A stretch of 64,000 nucleotides of DNA from positions 2,976,001-3,040,000 of the forward strand of contig JAJQJQ010000030.1 of the NCBI GenBank assembly GCA_028622995.1, given 5' to 3'. Below are positions 63,716 through 64,000 of the stretch, piece by piece (the stretch's first letter is position 1; each line of letters starts with the position of its first letter). Both the position numbers and the translations under genes were made by a program. The stretch comes from Panagrolaimus kolymaensis. Its lineage: Eukaryota > Nematoda > Chromadorea > Rhabditida > Panagrolaimidae. The notes beneath the pieces are model-generated. The model worked only from the letters and a program-made list of their open reading frames with translations, did no database searches and was not told the origin of the DNA.

Positions 63716-64000
63716 TTTCCTATAAAAAAGGAAAAACTATTACAAAAATAATTTTTTTGATTTAATAAATTTTGATAGATCCGCCAACATATTTATGATT
63801 CTTCCAATAACAAAACCATCAAGATTTTATGAAAGCTTGAGGTCGTTTATTTCCTATAAAAAAGGAAAAACTATAACAAAAAATAATTTTTTTGATTTAA
63901 TAAATTTTAATGGATCCGCTAACATATTTATGAAGCTTCCAATAACAAAACCATCAAGATTTTCTGAAAGCTTGAGGTCGTTTATTTCCTATAAAAAAGG
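63716..64000 (+). repeat. Satellite array resumes (continues past window)
   Basis: Same unit and orientation as before the insertion, including ATGAAAGCTTGAGG and GGATCCGCT variants like those of the units just left of 62,429. The array runs off the right edge, so its full size is unknown. Confidence 0.97.

Overview
The window looks like nuclear DNA of a plant-parasitic root-knot nematode, probably a low-GC Meloidogyne. The basis is extreme AT richness, many short introns with GTAAG donors and T-run plus AG acceptors, a nematode-only pepsin-inhibitor-3-like gene, and a local cluster of a divergent F-box-like family of the kind expanded in root-knot nematodes. The species cannot be fixed from sequence reading alone.

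Layout. Positions 1-10,067 are gene-poor AT-rich DNA. 10,068-13,841 holds three paralogues of an F-box-like family (two minus, one plus, each of three exons). 14,184-15,954 (minus) is an eight-exon S28 serine carboxypeptidase with signal peptide and complete catalytic triad. 17,317-18,788 (plus) is a secreted two-repeat pepsin-inhibitor-3-like protein. 19,251-20,587 (plus) is an F-box protein. 20,799-23,118 (minus) is a catalase gene broken by two transposon insertions and two single-base deletions. 24,398-31,786 (plus) is the complete 12-exon gene for BRR2/SNRNP200, the U5 snRNP helicase of the spliceosome, 2,142 residues. It may be followed in an operon by a 57-codon ORF. 32,265-33,168 (minus) is a partial membrane-protein gene, and 33,163-34,680 (minus) is an intact retrotransposon gag ORF with no pol.

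From 35,510 to the right edge the window is one satellite array of 134/135-bp units, about 200 units before a single interruption. The interruption (62,430-63,715) is a 1,286-bp insertion with Helitron-type features: insertion between A and T, no target duplication, 5' TC, and a GC hairpin 11 bases before the 3' end. The array then resumes and runs off the window.

The most unusual material is the catalase locus and the satellite. In catalase, a nearly perfect 199-bp foldback with TTAA ends adds 65 codons without a stop, and a hAT-type MITE with an 8-bp target duplication sits two residues after the heme-ligand tyrosine. In the satellite, 134-bp units and frame-keeping 135-bp units are mixed in local higher-order blocks. 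The BRR2 second helicase cassette is also more degraded in its ATP-binding motifs than I expect for the family. No prokaryotic features, CRISPR arrays, rRNA or convincing tRNA genes were seen.
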